64,000 nucleotides of DNA from assembly GCA_964605385.1 (NCBI GenBank), contig CAZSCK010000001.1, positions 1 to 64,000 of the forward strand, given 5' to 3'. Position numbers and translations under genes: made by a program. The DNA is from JAGLTQ01 sp964605385 (lineage in GTDB: Bacteria; Pseudomonadota; Gammaproteobacteria; UBA6429; Thiohalophilaceae). Below the pieces are notes generated by a model, which was not told the origin of the DNA, did no database searches, and saw nothing but the letters and a program-made list of their open reading frames with translations. Positions 62,758-64,000 of the stretch are shown piece by piece (within the stretch, counting starts at the first letter, position 1; each line of letters begins with the position of its first letter).

Positions 62758-63885
62758 TCAGGCAGGAATTTTCTTATATGCGATATAAGCTGCAATCAAA
62801 CTCACGATTGCCGCAATCATAAAGGTTGTTGTTGTACCTAAAGATTCCCAGGTATAACCTGCATACAAACTTCCGATTGCACCACCGGCACCAAAACTGA
62901 CACTGCTGTATAAAGCCTGGCCTTTGCCCTGATTTTTACCAACAAAATATTGGTGTATAAGTTGAATGGCAACGGCATGGTAAAGCCCAAATGAAGCGGC
63001 GTGGAAAATTTGCGCCAGCACCATCAAAGGCATACTCATCGGAAATAATGCCACGATAATCCAGCGACTTGAGGCAACAAGCAAGCTCACCAGCAGTAAT
63101 CGTTTTAAGCCAAATTTAGGTACCAATTTATGCATACGCATAAAAATAAGTACTTCAGCAAAAACGCCTAATGCCCACAAAAACCCGATAAAAGATAACG
63201 AGTAGCCGTGATCTTGCATATAAATCGAATAGAAAGTGTAATAAGGCCCATGTCCTAATTGCATAAGGAAACAAATAGCCAATAAGCCAACGACTTCAGG
63301 ACGTTTTAATACTACACGTAAAGGTTCACCTGCAACATTTAAATGCCCTGCTGCTTTTTCCGGCACAATAAGGCTGCTTGCCCAAATAGTGATAAACAGT
63401 CCCATTAAGATCATGGGCAAATAAGAAATTTTAGAACCGTCTAATTGCTGGCCGATGAGCCAAACAGCAACAATAAAACCAACCGAACCCCATAAACGCA
63501 CCGAACTATAACGGTGGGTATGTTCACCCAAATGAGAAAATGTGGTTGCTTCAAATTGCGGTAAAGTGGCATTCCAGAAAAAACTGAATACCATCATGAC
63601 GCCTACCAGCCACCAATAATCTTGCGAAACAAAAACACCGGCAAAGGCCATAGCAGAAAGTAAACCGCCTAGCCGAACAATGGCCATACGTTTACCTGTA
63701 TGATCTGCAACCCAACCCCATATATTAGGCGAGACAATTTTTGTCGCCATGATGATCGCCATCATCGAGCCAATAGCGGCAGCAGTAAAACCAAGAGATT
63801 TAAGGTAAAGTCCCCAGTAAGGTGCGAGAGCCCCCAAACTGGAAAAATAGAAAAAGTAAAAGCCAGACAGGCGCCAATATGGCAT
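62758..63885 (-). CDS. MFS transporter, HcaT/LacY-like (MFS_1_like)
   Basis: 375 residues with about twelve membrane helices. The start PYWRLSGFYFFYFSSLGAL and internal GLWALGVFAEVLIFMRM-like segment resemble the HcaT (phenylpropionate) transporter group. The substrate cannot be told. It begins 4 bases after aroC, as in Pseudomonas, so the two are co-transcribed. Confidence 0.85.
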   Translation of the reverse strand: MPYWRLSGFYFFYFSSLGALAPYWGLYLKSLGFTAAAIGSMMAIIMATKIVSPNIWGWVADHTGKRMAIVRLGGLLSAMAFAGVFVSQDYWWLVGVMMVFSFFWNATLPQFEATTFSHLGEHTHRYSSVRLWGSVGFIVAVWLIGQQLDGSKISYLPMILMGLFITIWASSLIVPEKAAGHLNVAGEPLRVVLKRPEVVGLLAICFLMQLGHGPYYTFYSIYMQDHGYSLSFIGFLWALGVFAEVLIFMRMHKLVPKFGLKRLLLVSLLVASSRWIIVALFPMSMPLMVLAQIFHAASFGLYHAVAIQLIHQYFVGKNQGKGQALYSSVSFGAGGAIGSLYAGYTWESLGTTTTFMIAAIVSLIAAYIAYKKIPA

Positions 63886-63889
63886 CTAT

Positions 63890-64000
63890 TTATTTTACAC
63901 GAGCAGGTATAACGGGAGTATCCACTTTCACATCAGCATTCTGAGCACGATTACGCAATAAATGATCAACTAAAACAAGTGCTAACATTGCTTCTGCAAT
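63890..64000 (-). CDS. aroC: Chorismate synthase, C-terminal end (partial)
   Basis: The last 36 codons run off the right edge of the window. AEAMLALVLVDHLLR followed by RAQNADV is the usual AroC ending. AroC makes chorismate from EPSP. Only the C-terminus is visible. Confidence 0.88.
   Translation of the reverse strand: MAEAMLALVLVDHLLRNRAQNADVKVDTPVIPARVK

Overview
The window is a chromosomal segment of an AT-rich gammaproteobacterium. The right half keeps the gammaproteobacterial order leuC-leuD-leuB-asd-usg-fimV-truA and trpF-trpB-trpA-accD-folC-dedD-cvpA-purF-metZ, familiar from Pseudomonas and relatives. FimV, a rhomboid protease, a Mqo-type malate oxidase and NtrC/sigma54-type promoters fit the same class. 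The genus cannot be fixed from this sequence; a sulfur-oxidising or methylotrophic lineage is possible but unproven. Two runs of 100 N (4081-4180 and 22267-22366) are each flanked by identical 55-bp copies. They look like unmerged contig ends (k=55 overlap), not real gaps.

1-24.9 kb is a nitrate assimilation island. It holds a nirB-nirD-nasA-DmsBC-type operon (minus strand), an nrtABD nitrate ABC transporter, the ANTAR antiterminator nasT, a NarK/NasA-type MFS transporter and a fused PP2C phosphatase/Ser-Thr kinase. Four sigma54 (-24/-12) promoters can be read directly, in front of nirB, nrtA, nasT and narK. Three of them have a full-length NtrC-like site upstream, and nrtA has only a half-site. 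The nrtA leader carries a complete two-hairpin ANTAR antiterminator overlapping an intrinsic terminator, the expected target of NasT. The wiring therefore appears to be NtrC (nitrogen limitation) -> sigma54 -> nasT and all nitrate genes, with NasT adding nitrate-responsive antitermination at nrtA. A periplasmic-sensor EAL protein, a chemoreceptor and some housekeeping genes (msrA, ybcJ, yehS, a PQQ-type dehydrogenase) lie among them.

24.9-34.5 kb is the conserved metZ-purF-cvpA-dedD-folC-accD-trpABF block, all on the minus strand. From 34.5 to 49.2 kb about 15 kb of accessory DNA separates trpF from truA: a K+-independent H+-pyrophosphatase behind a perfect FNR-type box; membrane proteins (coiled-coil, VTT/DedA-like, rhomboid); a rhodanese, an unannotated 57-aa secreted acidic protein and a c'-type cytochrome; a TetR gene with two palindromic operators; a second c'-type cytochrome with a TolC-RND pair lacking a periplasmic adaptor; a decayed cation/proton antiporter tail; and a YeeE/YedE sulfur-transport pair with an ankyrin protein.

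49.4-59.6 kb is truA-fimV-usg-asd-leuB-leuD-leuC. Every junction from usg to leuC carries a different or re-used palindromic repeat element. A divergent LysR gene, a CheY-like receiver, a BON lipoprotein, a Campylobacter-type malate:quinone oxidoreductase, an HcaT-like MFS transporter and the 3' end of aroC finish the window. No tRNA, rRNA, IS element, prophage or CRISPR array was found.
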